A stretch of DNA of 64,000 nucleotides, taken from NCBI RefSeq assembly GCF_022869865.1, contig NZ_CP094984.1, positions 992,001-1,056,000 on the forward strand, given 5' to 3'. Source of the stretch: Arthrobacter zhangbolii. GTDB taxonomy: Bacteria; Actinomycetota; Actinomycetes; Actinomycetales; Micrococcaceae. Position numbers and translations under genes: made by a program. Positions within the stretch are counted from its first letter, which is position 1. Each line of letters starts with the position of its first letter. This document shows, in pieces, positions 18,021 through 26,679 of the stretch. The notes below the pieces were generated by a model that was not told where the DNA came from, did not search any database, and saw only the letters and a program-made list of their open reading frames with translations.

Positions 18021-18997
18021 GCGAATGCCAGCTCCTTCTTGTTTCCGAGGATGCCCTGGGGTCTGAAGATCATCAGCAGCATCAGTGCCACACCCACCAG
18101 GATGTAGCGGATCTGTCCGGCCTGGGACGTGGTGATGAAGGTGATGTACCCGGATTCAATGGCACCGTAGAGCACGCCCTGGGTGAGCGAAAGAATGGCC
18201 CAGAAGATCATGGACCCGATGACCGGACCCAGAACGGTGGACATGCCGCCCAGCAGCAGGGCGGTGTACAGGTAGAAGGTCAGCTCCGTACCGTAGTTGG
18301 CCGGCTGTACGGCGTCCCGGGGGAGGGTGAAGATGATGCCGGCCAGGCTGCCGAGCAGTCCGCCGATGATCAGCGCCTGCATCTTGTAGGCGTAGACGTT
18401 TTTACCGAGGGCGCGGACGGCGTTCTCATCCTCGCGGATTCCCTTGACCACGCGTCCCCACGGGCTGCGGATGAGCAGCCACACCAGGAGGCAGGCCACG
18501 ATGACCAGGAACCAGGCAACGAGCCGGATCCAGATGTCCCGCTCGTTCATGGTGAACGGGCCCATGTTGTAGCTGCCCGCAGGCACCGGGTTGAGGGCGT
18601 AGAAACTGCCGGTGAAGGCTGCCAGTCCGTTGGCGGACCCGGTGACGGGCGTCATGGAGTTTGTGGTCACGATGTACCGGACGATCTCCGCCGCGGCAAT
18701 GGTGACGATTGCCAAATAGTCGGCCCGCAGGCGCAGCGTGGGTATGCCCAGGATGACCGCGAACACCACCGAGCTCAGCAGGGCAATCAGCAGTGCCAGA
18801 GGCAGCGGGGCATTGAAGGAGAGGATGGGAATGGCGAAGCCGTAGGCTCCGATGGCCATGAATCCGGCCTGGCCGAAGTTCAGGAGGCCGGTGTAGCCGA
18901 AGTGCACGGCCAGGCCGAGGGCGGCCAGGGCGTACGCGGCCGTGGTGGGGCTGATTATTTCGTTCAGCGCGCCGAGAAGAATATTGCTGAAATCCAT
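18017..18997 (-). CDS. livM: Branched-chain amino acid ABC transporter permease LivM
   Basis: A 326-residue integral membrane permease (BPD_transp_2). About nine hydrophobic segments. Landmarks are HFGYTGLLNFGQAGFMAIGAYG near residue 32 and the ATPase-contact loop SPWGRVVKGIREDENAVRALGKN near 175. It pairs with LivH to form the channel. The ATG at 18997 lies 13 bases after the livH stop; the stop overlaps the livG ATG. The gene order livH-livM-livG-livF is the usual one, the only difference from classical operons being the detached, convergent livK. Confidence 0.93.
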   Translation of the reverse strand: MDFSNILLGALNEIISPTTAAYALAALGLAVHFGYTGLLNFGQAGFMAIGAYGFAIPILSFNAPLPLALLIALLSSVVFAVILGIPTLRLRADYLAIVTIAAAEIVRYIVTTNSMTPVTGSANGLAAFTGSFYALNPVPAGSYNMGPFTMNERDIWIRLVAWFLVIVACLLVWLLIRSPWGRVVKGIREDENAVRALGKNVYAYKMQALIIGGLLGSLAGIIFTLPRDAVQPANYGTELTFYLYTALLLGGMSTVLGPVIGSMIFWAILSLTQGVLYGAIESGYITFITTSQAGQIRYILVGVALMLLMIFRPQGILGNKKELAFA

Positions 18998-19010
18998 CTG
19001 AACTAAGCCC

Positions 19011-20354
19011 CTAACCTATGCGCTCGCGGCGGCCGAGGAGTCCCTGCGGCCGGACCAGCAGGACAAGAATCATGATGACCAGGGCGCCCACGTATTTAAG
19101 GTCCGCCTCCAGCCAAAGAGTGGAGATTTCCACGAAAAGACCGACCAGGACTGACCCGATCAGGGCGCCGAACACGGTCCCGAGTCCGCCGAGCGTGACG
19201 CCGGCGAAGATCAGCAGCAGGATCTGCTGGCCCATGTTGAACGAGACGCCGGGGCGGTAGTACGCCCACAGGATGCCGCCCATGGCTGCCAGGGCACCTC
19301 CGATGACCCACACCAGCCGGATGACGGCGTCCACATCGATGCCGGATGCCGCGGCCAGTGCCGGGTTGTCGGCCACCGCGCGGGTGGCCTTGCCGATCCG
19401 GGTGCGCAGCAGCAGCATTGCCACCACCAGGATGACGGCCAGCGAGACGATCAGTGAGACCAGCGTGTTCCGGGGAATGGAGATCGGGCCCAGCTCAAGG
19501 ATGGGGCTTTGGGCGCCGGGCAGCTGCTTGGTGCCGCCGCCGAAGAAGAACAGGACGGTGTAGCGGACCGCCACCGCGAGGCCGATGCTGACAATCATCA
19601 TGGGGACCAGGCCGGTGCCGCGCCGCCGCAGCGGTTTCCAGATTCCGGCGTCCTGCGCGTAGCCGAACGCGGCGCCGCCGGCCACCGCCAGTGGGAGAGC
19701 CACCCAGACCGGCAGCCCCAGTGCCGCAAACCCGAAGGCCAGCACGGCTCCCAGAGTCACCATTTCACCGTGCGCAAAGTTGGTCAGCCCGGTGGTGCCG
19801 AAGATCAGGGAGAGACCGACCGCGCTCAGTGCCAGCAGCAGTCCGAAACTCAGGCCGGCCACCGCACGCTCAGTGAGCAGCGAGGCGAAGCTCTCCTCCT
19901 GGAGCACAATGCCCTCACCGAGAAGGAAGAGCGTAGTGATGTTGGTGGTGCCTGCAAAGGTCACCGTGCGGGGGTTCTGCTGACCCTCCGCGAGCTCGAC
20001 GCCGTCGGGCAGGGTGGACTCGTCCAGCTCCACCTCATACGCGCCCTGTTCCGGGACGCCGATGGACCAGGACCCGTTGGCTCCGGTGACCACTTCGCCT
20101 TCGTAGCCGTTGCCGGTGGCAGTGATCTTCACCCCTTCTATGGGAGTGCCCTGGTTCCGGACGACACCGCTGATGCGGTCGGCAAATTCGGCGCCGTCTG
20201 TGGCGCCCGTGCCGGAGGCGGGGGCCGAAGCTCCGTCCGATGGCGTGGCTGTTGTTGCGGAAGCGGCAGGTGCTGCGAGCAGCAGGGCAGCAAACATCGC
20301 TACCACCGCCGCCAGCATCCCCAGATACCGGGTCAGCGCCGATGTTCTTAGCAA
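19011..20354 (-). CDS. livH: LivH permease with an N-terminal carboxypeptidase-regulatory-like domain
   Basis: About 447 residues from the TTG at 20354, chosen because GGAGG lies nine bases upstream and this gives a proper signal sequence (about residues 10-34, ending PAASA). Residues 60-145 form a carboxypeptidase regulatory-like or Ig-like beta domain (ISGVVRNQGTPIEGVKITAT, then YEVELDESTLPDGVELAEGQ). Residues 160-447 are the LivH permease with about eight membrane segments, including SLIFGTTGLTNFAHGEMVTLGA and the loop RTRIGKATRAVADNPALAAASGI. Classical LivH is about 300 residues without this domain. The extra domain should be extracytoplasmic and may guide or dock the lipoprotein receptor; that role is inference. 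First gene of the minus-strand liv operon. Confidence 0.88.
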   Translation of the reverse strand: MLRTSALTRYLGMLAAVVAMFAALLLAAPAASATTATPSDGASAPASGTGATDGAEFADRISGVVRNQGTPIEGVKITATGNGYEGEVVTGANGSWSIGVPEQGAYEVELDESTLPDGVELAEGQQNPRTVTFAGTTNITTLFLLGEGIVLQEESFASLLTERAVAGLSFGLLLALSAVGLSLIFGTTGLTNFAHGEMVTLGAVLAFGFAALGLPVWVALPLAVAGGAAFGYAQDAGIWKPLRRRGTGLVPMMIVSIGLAVAVRYTVLFFFGGGTKQLPGAQSPILELGPISIPRNTLVSLIVSLAVILVVAMLLLRTRIGKATRAVADNPALAAASGIDVDAVIRLVWVIGGALAAMGGILWAYYRPGVSFNMGQQILLLIFAGVTLGGLGTVFGALIGSVLVGLFVEISTLWLEADLKYVGALVIMILVLLVRPQGLLGRRERIG

Positions 20355-20666
20355 ATTCCAAAACCTCCACGCAGGGCTGCGGCACCGTTGGTCCGGTACT
20401 GGCAGACGGGTAGATGTGACACAGGTCACCGATTGGGGAACATGCTACCCACTGATTGTTTCCGGCAGTGACGTTTCACTCCGCCCGAATGTCGCGATCG
20501 GGTAACGACTTTGTTGCCGGGGAGGCAAGGCTGCAGGTCCCGGTGCAGCTGTTCTGTACCAAACCGTTACCGGATCCACTGTTTCTGCGGGAATCCGCCG
20601 CCGCATCCGTTCGTTGGCATTGGTAGGCTGGGCTGAAACAGCCCCCCAGATGGAGGACATATTTCA
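20355..20666. other. 312-base divergent intergenic region, livH / Bax inhibitor-1
   Basis: No gene seen. It carries the livH ribosome site (GGAGG, complement of 20364-20368) and a CRP/GlxR-like dyad at 20415-20430. On the plus side there is a TAGGCT -10 candidate at 20624-20629, followed by GGAGG (20652-20656) for the next gene. Confidence 0.6.
20415..20430. promoter_or_regulatory. CRP/GlxR-like operator upstream of livH
   Basis: TGTGA-CACAGG-TCACC matches TGTGA-N6-TCACA at 9 of 10 fixed positions and contains the perfect dyad GTGAC-ACAG-GTCAC. It is centred about 68 bases before the livH TTG. Confidence 0.55.
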
Positions 20667-21503
20667 ATGGCACTTGGCGGAAATCCGGTATTCAACGGAA
20701 AGAACTTCCGTTCCCAGACCCAGGGCGCAGCCCGGGGTTCGGTGGCAACGGATAACAACTACATGACGCCCCAGCAGCTGCAGGATCTTTACACGGCGCC
20801 CTCGGCCAAGGCCTCGGACATGGGCCGGATGACGTACGACGACGTCATCATGAAGACGGTATTCTGCCTCGCCGTCGTGCTGGTGGGTGCTGCGGTTCCC
20901 GTATTCGTGCTGCCCGGCATGGCCACCGGCCTGATGATCCTGGGCGCACTGGGCGGCTTTGTGCTGGGCCTGGTGAACTCCTTCAAGCGCGAGCCCGTTC
21001 CGGGACTCATCCTGGCCTACGCCTTCCTTGAAGGCATGTTCCTCGGCGGCCTGACCGCTGTCCTTGACGCAATGTACCCCGGCGTCGGCCTGCAGGCCGT
21101 GCTGGGCACCCTCGCCGTCTTCGCCGTGACCCTGGTGCTGTTCCGCAGCGGCAAGGTACGCGCCACACCCAAGGCAGTACGTTTCTTCATGATCGCGATC
21201 ATCGGCTACGCCGTCTTCTCGCTGATCAACGTTGGCCTGATGATCTTCGGCGGCGTGCAGGACCCGTGGGGTCTTCGCGGCGTGGAACTCTTCGGCATTC
21301 CGATGGGCGTCTTCATCGGCGTGCTGGCCATCGGTCTGGCGGCCTTCTCCCTGATCATGGACTTCACCTCGATCGAGCAGGGTGTCAAGGCCGGCGCCCC
21401 CGAGCGCTACTCCTGGACCGCTGCCTTCGGGCTCACCGTGACCCTGGTCTGGCTGTACGTGGAAATCATCCGCCTGCTGGCCATCCTCAGGGGCGACGAC
21501 TAA
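20667..21503 (+). CDS. Bax inhibitor-1/YccA family membrane protein
   Basis: A 278-residue BI-1-like protein with seven predicted membrane helices after a 60-residue polar N-terminus. It has the typical helix sequence: FVLGLVNSFKREPVPGLILAYAFLEGMFLGG near the middle and a C-terminal MDFTSIEQGVKAGAPERYSWTAAFGLTVTLVWLYVEI containing the Asp pair region used as a pH-sensitive latch in calcium-leak homologues. Physiological role in actinobacteria is unclear; membrane stress or ion leak is the general family idea. ATG has GGAGGACATATTTC upstream. Followed by a textbook terminator, so transcribed alone. Confidence 0.92.
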   Translation: MALGGNPVFNGKNFRSQTQGAARGSVATDNNYMTPQQLQDLYTAPSAKASDMGRMTYDDVIMKTVFCLAVVLVGAAVPVFVLPGMATGLMILGALGGFVLGLVNSFKREPVPGLILAYAFLEGMFLGGLTAVLDAMYPGVGLQAVLGTLAVFAVTLVLFRSGKVRATPKAVRFFMIAIIGYAVFSLINVGLMIFGGVQDPWGLRGVELFGIPMGVFIGVLAIGLAAFSLIMDFTSIEQGVKAGAPERYSWTAAFGLTVTLVWLYVEIIRLLAILRGDD

Positions 21504-21539
21504 ACGCAACAGCAGCAGGACGGACATCCGGCTGTGAAC

Positions 21540-21580
21540 GAAGGACCGCAGGCATCATGCCTGCGGTCCTTCCGCTTTTT
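21540..21580 (+). terminator. Rho-independent terminator after Bax inhibitor-1 gene
   Basis: 16-bp arms (21540-21555 and 21557-21572) with a tiny loop, followed by CCGCTTTTT giving five U residues. Confidence 0.9.
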
Positions 21581-21780
21581 GCGGGTTCTGACCGGAGCTG
21601 GCAGACAATCCGGGGACTCGCGGAGTCAAAGAGACCGGGTACTCTGGTAGCCCCCGGGCCCCGGACATAGCATTGCCGTCGCGGGGATAATCTCCGCATG
21701 GGGAGCAGCCGGGCAGGACCGCTGCGGTGCGTTGTGCTGATACTGCCGTGAGGTGTGCCGGGCTGGATAAGGAGTCTTCA

Positions 21781-22491
21781 GTGGCCGAACACGCCCGGCA
21801 AACCGTGTACGAGGAACTCCTCGACGCGCTGCTCCTGGAACCCGAACTGGAAGGCTTCCTTGCCGCAGCCGCGGAGATCTCCGCTCAACGGCTCGGCCTG
21901 GCGGCACCCGGGGGCTGCTCGATAGCCGTGGAACGCATCCGCCGGCCCCGCCTGTCCGCACCCAGCCTCGGGCTGTCCGGCCCGGTGCCGGACCTCGAGT
22001 ACGGGACCGGAAGCCCCGGTGACACCGTGCTGGGCGGGGGGCCCGGCGTCGTCATCCGGGACCTCGCCGCCGATCAGCAGTGGCCCGGTACCGGAGCCGC
22101 CGCGGCGGCCGGGCTGCGGTCCGCTATTGTGCTGCCGCTGCACGGCAACCGGGGAGCGCTCAGCTGCTATTCCGACCGCCCGGGCCTTTTCGACGAAAGG
22201 GAAACACAACGTGCGAAGGAGCTTGCTGCCGAAACTGCGAAAGTGCTCCGCCTCGCGCTCCTGCTGGACGCCCGGGCGCACCGGGCCGCCAACCTGCAGG
22301 CTGCCCTGGAATCACGCACGGTGGTGGACCTGGCAGCGGGAATCATCATGGGGCAGAACGGCTGCAGCCAGCAGGCAGCCATCGACATCCTGCGGAGCGT
22401 CTCCAACACGAGGAACATCAAAATCCGCAATGTGGCAGCCGGTGTGGTTTCGGCTGTCAGCGACCGCGTCAATACCCACTTTGACGAGTAA
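21781..22491 (+). CDS. GAF-ANTAR regulator (RNA-binding antiterminator family)
   Basis: About 236 residues. Residues 1-165 form a degenerate GAF-like sensor. Residues about 170-230 are a clear ANTAR domain: ALESRTVVDLAAGIIMGQ, then AAIDILRSVSNTRNIKIRNVA. This is the three-helix RNA-binding fold that stabilises two-hexaloop antiterminator hairpins in mRNA leaders. The GTG at 21781 is chosen for the AAGGAG seven bases upstream; the frame itself opens at 21727. No histidine kinase or receiver domain adjoins, so the signal is probably a small molecule or a partner kinase encoded elsewhere. RNA targets are not evident nearby. Such orphan GAF-ANTAR proteins are multi-copy in many actinobacteria. 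Confidence 0.88.
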   Translation: MAEHARQTVYEELLDALLLEPELEGFLAAAAEISAQRLGLAAPGGCSIAVERIRRPRLSAPSLGLSGPVPDLEYGTGSPGDTVLGGGPGVVIRDLAADQQWPGTGAAAAAGLRSAIVLPLHGNRGALSCYSDRPGLFDERETQRAKELAAETAKVLRLALLLDARAHRAANLQAALESRTVVDLAAGIIMGQNGCSQQAAIDILRSVSNTRNIKIRNVAAGVVSAVSDRVNTHFDE

Positions 22492-22508
22492 TCACCGGCC
22501 TCCGCGGG

Positions 22509-22514
22509 TAACCT
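22509..22514 (+). promoter_or_regulatory. Leaderless-type -10 for aldose epimerase gene
   Basis: TAACCT, seven bases, then ATG at 22522. GAGGG within the gap could also serve as a short ribosome site, so leaderless status is not certain. Confidence 0.4.
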
Positions 22515-22521
22515 TGAGGGC

Positions 22522-23478
22522 ATGGACCTAACGGAACCGGTACCCGCTACCGGTGCTCAATATGAGATCAGCCGGGGCAGCGCCCGTGCCGTTATCGGTT
22601 CGTTGGGCGGGGCACTGCGCCGATATACCCTGGGTGGCACGGACCTCGTGCAGACCTACCCCGACAGCAGTATTCCGCCGTCGGCCAGCGGTATCCTGCT
22701 GGCACCCTGGCCCAACCGCGTGGCCGACGGCCGGTGGACGCTCGCCGGGGAACCCCAGCAGCTGGACATCACCGAACCGTCCCGCGGGCATGCAAGCCAT
22801 GGCCTGCTGCGCAACACCGGGTACGTCCTGCAGGACCGGGAACCAGGCGCCGTAGTGCTGCAGGCAGAAATTTTCCCCCAGCACGGGTATCCGTTCCACC
22901 TGCTCCACCGTGCCGGGTACAGCCTGGGGGAGGCCGGAGGCCTGCGGGTCCGGCAGAGCCTGACCAACATCGGGCCAGCTGAGGCCCCCGTGGCCCTGGG
23001 CGCCCACCCCTTCCTGCGCCTCGGCGACGTCCCCACGGAAGAGCTCATACTCACGGTGCGAGCCCGCACAGTGCTGACCGTTGATGAGCGGCTGATCCCC
23101 AACGGCCGGCGGCCTGCCTCCGGGGCCGCGGACCTGAACCACGGCACCCGCGTGGGCGACCTGGAGCTGGACAGCGCCTACACGGACCTTGAACCGACCG
23201 GCGACGGCGTCTACCGCCACACCCTGACGGCACCGGACGGCCGCTCGGTGAGTCTGTGGTCCGGGCCTGAATGCGGATACGTTCACGTATTCGTCACCGA
23301 TAAGTATCCCGGACATGCCCGTGCGGTGGCGCTGGAACCGATGACCGCGCCGGCCAACGCCCTGAATTCCGGCGAGGGCCTGGTGTGGCTTGAACCGGGT
23401 GATACCTTCACCGCCGAGTGGGGTGTCCATGCCGACCTCGGAACCGACGGGCACCACTCCGGTAACAGCGAAGTCTAG
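22522..23478 (+). CDS. Aldose 1-epimerase family protein
   Basis: A 318-residue galactose mutarotase-like beta-sandwich protein. Landmarks are ILLAPWPNRVADGRW near residue 57 (substrate-binding Asn-Arg), HASHGLLRN near 90 with the catalytic His region, ALGAHPFLRLGD near 157, and catalytic Glu near the C-terminus in ALEPMTAPANALNSGEG. Members interconvert alpha and beta anomers of hexoses or act on hexose-6-phosphates (YeaD type); the substrate cannot be told apart from sequence alone. No sugar operon adjoins. It is preceded by a TAACCT hexamer seven bases from the ATG and followed closely by the AI-2E gene. Confidence 0.9.
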   Translation: MDLTEPVPATGAQYEISRGSARAVIGSLGGALRRYTLGGTDLVQTYPDSSIPPSASGILLAPWPNRVADGRWTLAGEPQQLDITEPSRGHASHGLLRNTGYVLQDREPGAVVLQAEIFPQHGYPFHLLHRAGYSLGEAGGLRVRQSLTNIGPAEAPVALGAHPFLRLGDVPTEELILTVRARTVLTVDERLIPNGRRPASGAADLNHGTRVGDLELDSAYTDLEPTGDGVYRHTLTAPDGRSVSLWSGPECGYVHVFVTDKYPGHARAVALEPMTAPANALNSGEGLVWLEPGDTFTAEWGVHADLGTDGHHSGNSEV

Positions 23479-23483
23479 GTGCG

Positions 23484-23489
23484 TAAACT
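23484..23489 (+). promoter_or_regulatory. Candidate -10 for the AI-2E family gene
   Basis: TAAACT, 37 bases before the ATG at 23527, leaving a leader that includes GGAAAG. It supports the downstream ATG rather than the in-frame GTG at 23479. Confidence 0.35.
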
Positions 23490-23526
23490 CCGCTCCCGGC
23501 AGGGTTCCGTGTGGAAAGATGGCCCA

Positions 23527-24825
23527 ATGAAACCCTACGCACACCGTTCCGCGGCGCCCCGTGTGCTGCAGGCGGCAGCGACGGCCCCCGGACGTAACGG
23601 CGATGATGTTCCCTTCGCCCTGCGCGTCAGCGCGGCATGGGCCTGGCGCCTGGGCGTTGTCCTGATTGTAGGAGCAGGACTGGTCTGGGTTCTCAGCCAT
23701 TTCTCGCTGCTGATCATCCCTCTGATGATCGCTGCCCTGCTGGCTGGCCTGCTCTCACCGGTATCAAACTGGCTCCGGCGCAACAGGCTTCCCGGCGGAT
23801 TGTCGGTGGCCGTCACCATCGTGGCCTTCCTGGGGCTCATTACCGCAGCACTGGCGCTGGTGGGCCGGCAGCTGGCCCTCGGATTCCGGGATCTGTGGGG
23901 AGAAACGCAGGAAGGGGTCCGGCAGGTACAGGACTGGCTGTCCTCCGGTCCGCTGAACATCAGTGCCGGGCAGATGGACTCGCTGTTCGAGGAAGCAACC
24001 ACCGCCCTGCAGCAGAATTCGGCCAACATCCTCTCCGGTGCCCTGAGTGTCGGCAGCAGTGCGGGCCACTTCGCCGCCGGCATTTTGCTGACCCTGTTTG
24101 CGCTGGTGTTCTTCCTGCTGGACGGGCGCCGGATCTGGCGGTTCACTGCCGGGCTGCTGCCCCGGCGGGCCCGGCCCGCCGCTTACGGCGCTGGGATCCA
24201 CGGCTGGGAATCCATGGTGAACTACGTCCGCGTGCAGGTGGTGGTGGCACTCATCGACGCCATCGGCATCGGCGGAGGAGCTGCGCTCATCGGAGTGCCG
24301 TTGGCGCTGCCGCTCTCAGTGCTTGTCTTCCTGGGATCCTTCGTCCCGCTCATTGGTGCCTTCCTTACCGGTTTCGTGGCAGTCCTGCTGGCCCTGGTGG
24401 CCAACGGGTGGGTCAATGCACTGTTTATGCTGGGCATCGTTTTGGTGGTCCAGCAGCTTGAGTCCCACATCCTGCAGCCGTTCATTATGGGCCGGGCAGT
24501 CTCCCTGCATCCGCTCGCAGTGATCCTTGCGGTGACCGGCGGAACACTGTCCGCCGGCGTCCCGGGTGCCCTGTTCTCGGTTCCGCTGCTGGCCATCCTG
24601 AACACCATGGTGCGGTATATCGCCGCCCGCGGCTGGGAAACCGATCCCGGTTTGCGGGAGGACAGAGTCTTCGGGGACCGGGGGAGGGACCCCGACCCGG
24701 GGAACGGGCAGGACAATGATCCTGCGCCCCAACCGGAAAACAGCAGCCCGGAGGGATCCGGGGACAGCAGCCGGGATAAAACAAACGCTGATGCGACGGA
24801 CACACAGGAAGACCCCACACCTTGA
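23527..24825 (+). CDS. AI-2E family transporter (PerM-like permease)
   Basis: About 432 residues with eight membrane helices in the PerM/TqsA/UPF0118 pattern: two N-terminal helix pairs, a central amphipathic region (residues about 120-175), then a C-terminal bundle including GVPLALPLSVLVFLGSFVPLIGAF. The family includes autoinducer-2 exporters and Na+/H+ antiporter-like proteins; substrate here unknown. An acidic, disordered tail (about 370-432) rich in Asp, Asn, Gly and Pro extends it. I chose the ATG at 23527 (GGAAAG upstream) over the GTG at 23479. Its TGA overlaps the TTG start of ilvA in TTGA, so the two are translationally coupled. Confidence 0.87.
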   Translation: MKPYAHRSAAPRVLQAAATAPGRNGDDVPFALRVSAAWAWRLGVVLIVGAGLVWVLSHFSLLIIPLMIAALLAGLLSPVSNWLRRNRLPGGLSVAVTIVAFLGLITAALALVGRQLALGFRDLWGETQEGVRQVQDWLSSGPLNISAGQMDSLFEEATTALQQNSANILSGALSVGSSAGHFAAGILLTLFALVFFLLDGRRIWRFTAGLLPRRARPAAYGAGIHGWESMVNYVRVQVVVALIDAIGIGGGAALIGVPLALPLSVLVFLGSFVPLIGAFLTGFVAVLLALVANGWVNALFMLGIVLVVQQLESHILQPFIMGRAVSLHPLAVILAVTGGTLSAGVPGALFSVPLLAILNTMVRYIAARGWETDPGLREDRVFGDRGRDPDPGNGQDNDPAPQPENSSPEGSGDSSRDKTNADATDTQEDPTP

Positions 24826-26063
24826 CAGATCTGCCGAACCTTCCCGTAACCCTCGACGATATCCAGGCGGCCGCGAAGCTGCTTGACGGCGTTATTGCCC
24901 ATACCCCCGTGGAAATGTCCCGGGCGCTGGCACGCGAAACCGGTTCCCCCGTTTACTTCAAATGCGAGAACCTGCAGCGCGCCGGTTCCTTTAAAGTGCG
25001 GGGTGCGTATGTGCGCATGGCCAAACTTTCCCCCTCCGAGAAGGACAGGGGTGTGGTTGCGGCTTCTGCCGGTAACCACGCCCAAGGTGTGGCGGTGGCG
25101 GCGGCGCGGCTGGGCATCACTGCCCGGATCTACATGCCGCTGGGCGTCGCGCTGCCCAAACTCGCCGCCACCCGGGGGCACGGCGCGGAAGTCATCCTGC
25201 ACGGGCACACCGTGGACGAGGCCCTGGCCGAAGCCCAGCGGTATGCCGACGAGACCGGCGCCGTTTTTGTGCACCCGTTCGACAACGTGGACGTGGTTGC
25301 AGGTCAGGGCACCATCGGCCTGGAACTGCTCGAACAGGTCCCGGACCTGGACACGGTACTAATGGGTGTCGGCGGCGGCGGACTGCTGGCCGGAGTCGCC
25401 GTCGCCCTCAAGGCCCGGGCCAGGGAACTGGGCCGGGAAATCCGCATCATCGGGGTGCAGGCGGAAAACGCGGCGGCCTATCCGCCGTCGCTGGCAGCGG
25501 ATGCGCTGGTACCGCTGACCCGGGTTTCCACGATTGCCGACGGCATCGCCGTCGGACGTCCCGGCCAGCTGCCCTTTTCGATCATCCGGGAACTGGTTGA
25601 TGATGTTGTGACCGTCAGCGAGGATTCCCTGGCCAGGGCACTGATTTTCCTGCTGGAGCGTGCCAAGATGGTCGTGGAACCCGCCGGCGCGGTGGGGGTG
25701 GCTGCCCTGATGGACGGGAAGATTGAGAACCCCGGCACCACGGCCGTGATCCTCTCCGGCGGCAATATCGACCCGATGCTGATGCTGAAGGTCATCCAGC
25801 GGGGCCTGGCCGCTGCCGGACGTTTCCTGGTGGTCCGCATCCTGCTGGATGACCGCCCGGGATCCCTGGCAACCATCTCGCGGATTATCGCTGAATCGGA
25901 TGCGAACGTTACCGGGGTGGACCATACAAGGGTAGGAGGATCCATCAGCATGGGAGATGTTGCCATCACCATCAACATGGAAACCAAGGGCCATGAGCAC
26001 TGCGAGCTCGTGTTGAAGAACCTCCGGGCCGACGGCTTCCAACCCGTAGTCATCCATGGATAA
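24822..26063 (+). CDS. ilvA: Threonine ammonia-lyase (threonine deaminase)
   Basis: A 413-residue PLP enzyme of fold type II converting threonine to 2-oxobutyrate and ammonia, the entry to isoleucine synthesis or catabolism. The PLP lysine lies in LQRAGSFKVRGAY near residue 55. The phosphate-binding GVGGGGLLAG loop is near 187 and SAGNHAQGVA near 82. The C-terminal domain (about 330-413) is a single ACT-like domain (FLVVRILLDDRPGSLATISRI), as in the shorter IlvA/TdcB group. The TTG start overlaps the upstream stop by four bases with AGGAAG nearby. It overlaps the rhomboid gene by eight bases. Whether it is biosynthetic or catabolic is not decidable. Confidence 0.93.
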   Translation: MTDLPNLPVTLDDIQAAAKLLDGVIAHTPVEMSRALARETGSPVYFKCENLQRAGSFKVRGAYVRMAKLSPSEKDRGVVAASAGNHAQGVAVAAARLGITARIYMPLGVALPKLAATRGHGAEVILHGHTVDEALAEAQRYADETGAVFVHPFDNVDVVAGQGTIGLELLEQVPDLDTVLMGVGGGGLLAGVAVALKARARELGREIRIIGVQAENAAAYPPSLAADALVPLTRVSTIADGIAVGRPGQLPFSIIRELVDDVVTVSEDSLARALIFLLERAKMVVEPAGAVGVAALMDGKIENPGTTAVILSGGNIDPMLMLKVIQRGLAAAGRFLVVRILLDDRPGSLATISRIIAESDANVTGVDHTRVGGSISMGDVAITINMETKGHEHCELVLKNLRADGFQPVVIHG

Positions 26064-26649
26064 GCCGCTGCTGGCGCAACGGGCCAAAACGGCTCTCGCC
26101 GGTTCCGTAGCCTTTGCCGGGATCCTGTGGCTGGTGTACCTGCTGACTGCGCTGTTCGCCCCGGTCATGTTTCGGCTGCTGGGCATCCTGCCGCGGCAGC
26201 TCGAAGGGATCGACGGCGTGGTCTTCGCGCCGCTGCTCCATGCCGGTCCGTCCCACCTCCTGGGCAACACCGTGCCGCTGATGGTGTTCTCCTTCCTTGT
26301 CCTGCTGGAAGGGGTGCGGCGGTTCGCAGCGGTGCTGGCCATCTCCTGGCTTGCCTCCGGAATTGGCGTCTGGCTCTTCGGCAGCGGACTGACGGTGGGT
26401 GTCTCCGGCGTGGTGTTCGGCCTGTTTGCGTACCTGATGGTCCGGGGCTTCTATAACCGGAACATTGCGCAGATCCTGCTCAGTGCGGTGCTGTTCCTGG
26501 TCTACGGTTCAATCCTCTGGGGGCTTTTCCCCACCGAGCTTGGCGTCTCCTGGCAGGCGCATCTGTTCGGGGCAGCCGGTGGCGTGATTGCGGCGCTGGT
26601 GCTGCGCGGCAGCCCCGAGACCCGTACGCAAAAGCGGGCCCTCCGGTAG
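26056..26649 (+). CDS. Rhomboid family intramembrane serine protease
   Basis: A 197-residue six-helix rhomboid. The catalytic serine is in GVSGVVFGL near residue 117 (GxSG motif) and the catalytic histidine in SWQAHLFGAAGG near 172. The HLLGNTVPL motif near residue 70 supplies the oxyanion-stabilising His and Asn. It is smaller than average, without extra domains. Rhomboids cleave single-pass membrane proteins; substrates are unknown. The ATG lies inside the 3' end of ilvA, eight bases before its stop completes, so translation is probably coupled although the functions are unrelated. Confidence 0.92.
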   Translation: MDKPLLAQRAKTALAGSVAFAGILWLVYLLTALFAPVMFRLLGILPRQLEGIDGVVFAPLLHAGPSHLLGNTVPLMVFSFLVLLEGVRRFAAVLAISWLASGIGVWLFGSGLTVGVSGVVFGLFAYLMVRGFYNRNIAQILLSAVLFLVYGSILWGLFPTELGVSWQAHLFGAAGGVIAALVLRGSPETRTQKRALR

Positions 26650-26662
26650 AAGGCCCGCTTTT
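26630..26662. terminator. Bidirectional terminator between rhomboid gene and greA
   Basis: AAAAGCGGGCC (26630-26640) pairs with GGCCCGCTTTT (26652-26662), 11-base loop. The A-tract and T-tract make it work on both strands for the convergent genes. Confidence 0.85.
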
Positions 26663-26679
26663 GGAAAGTGCAGCTGGTA

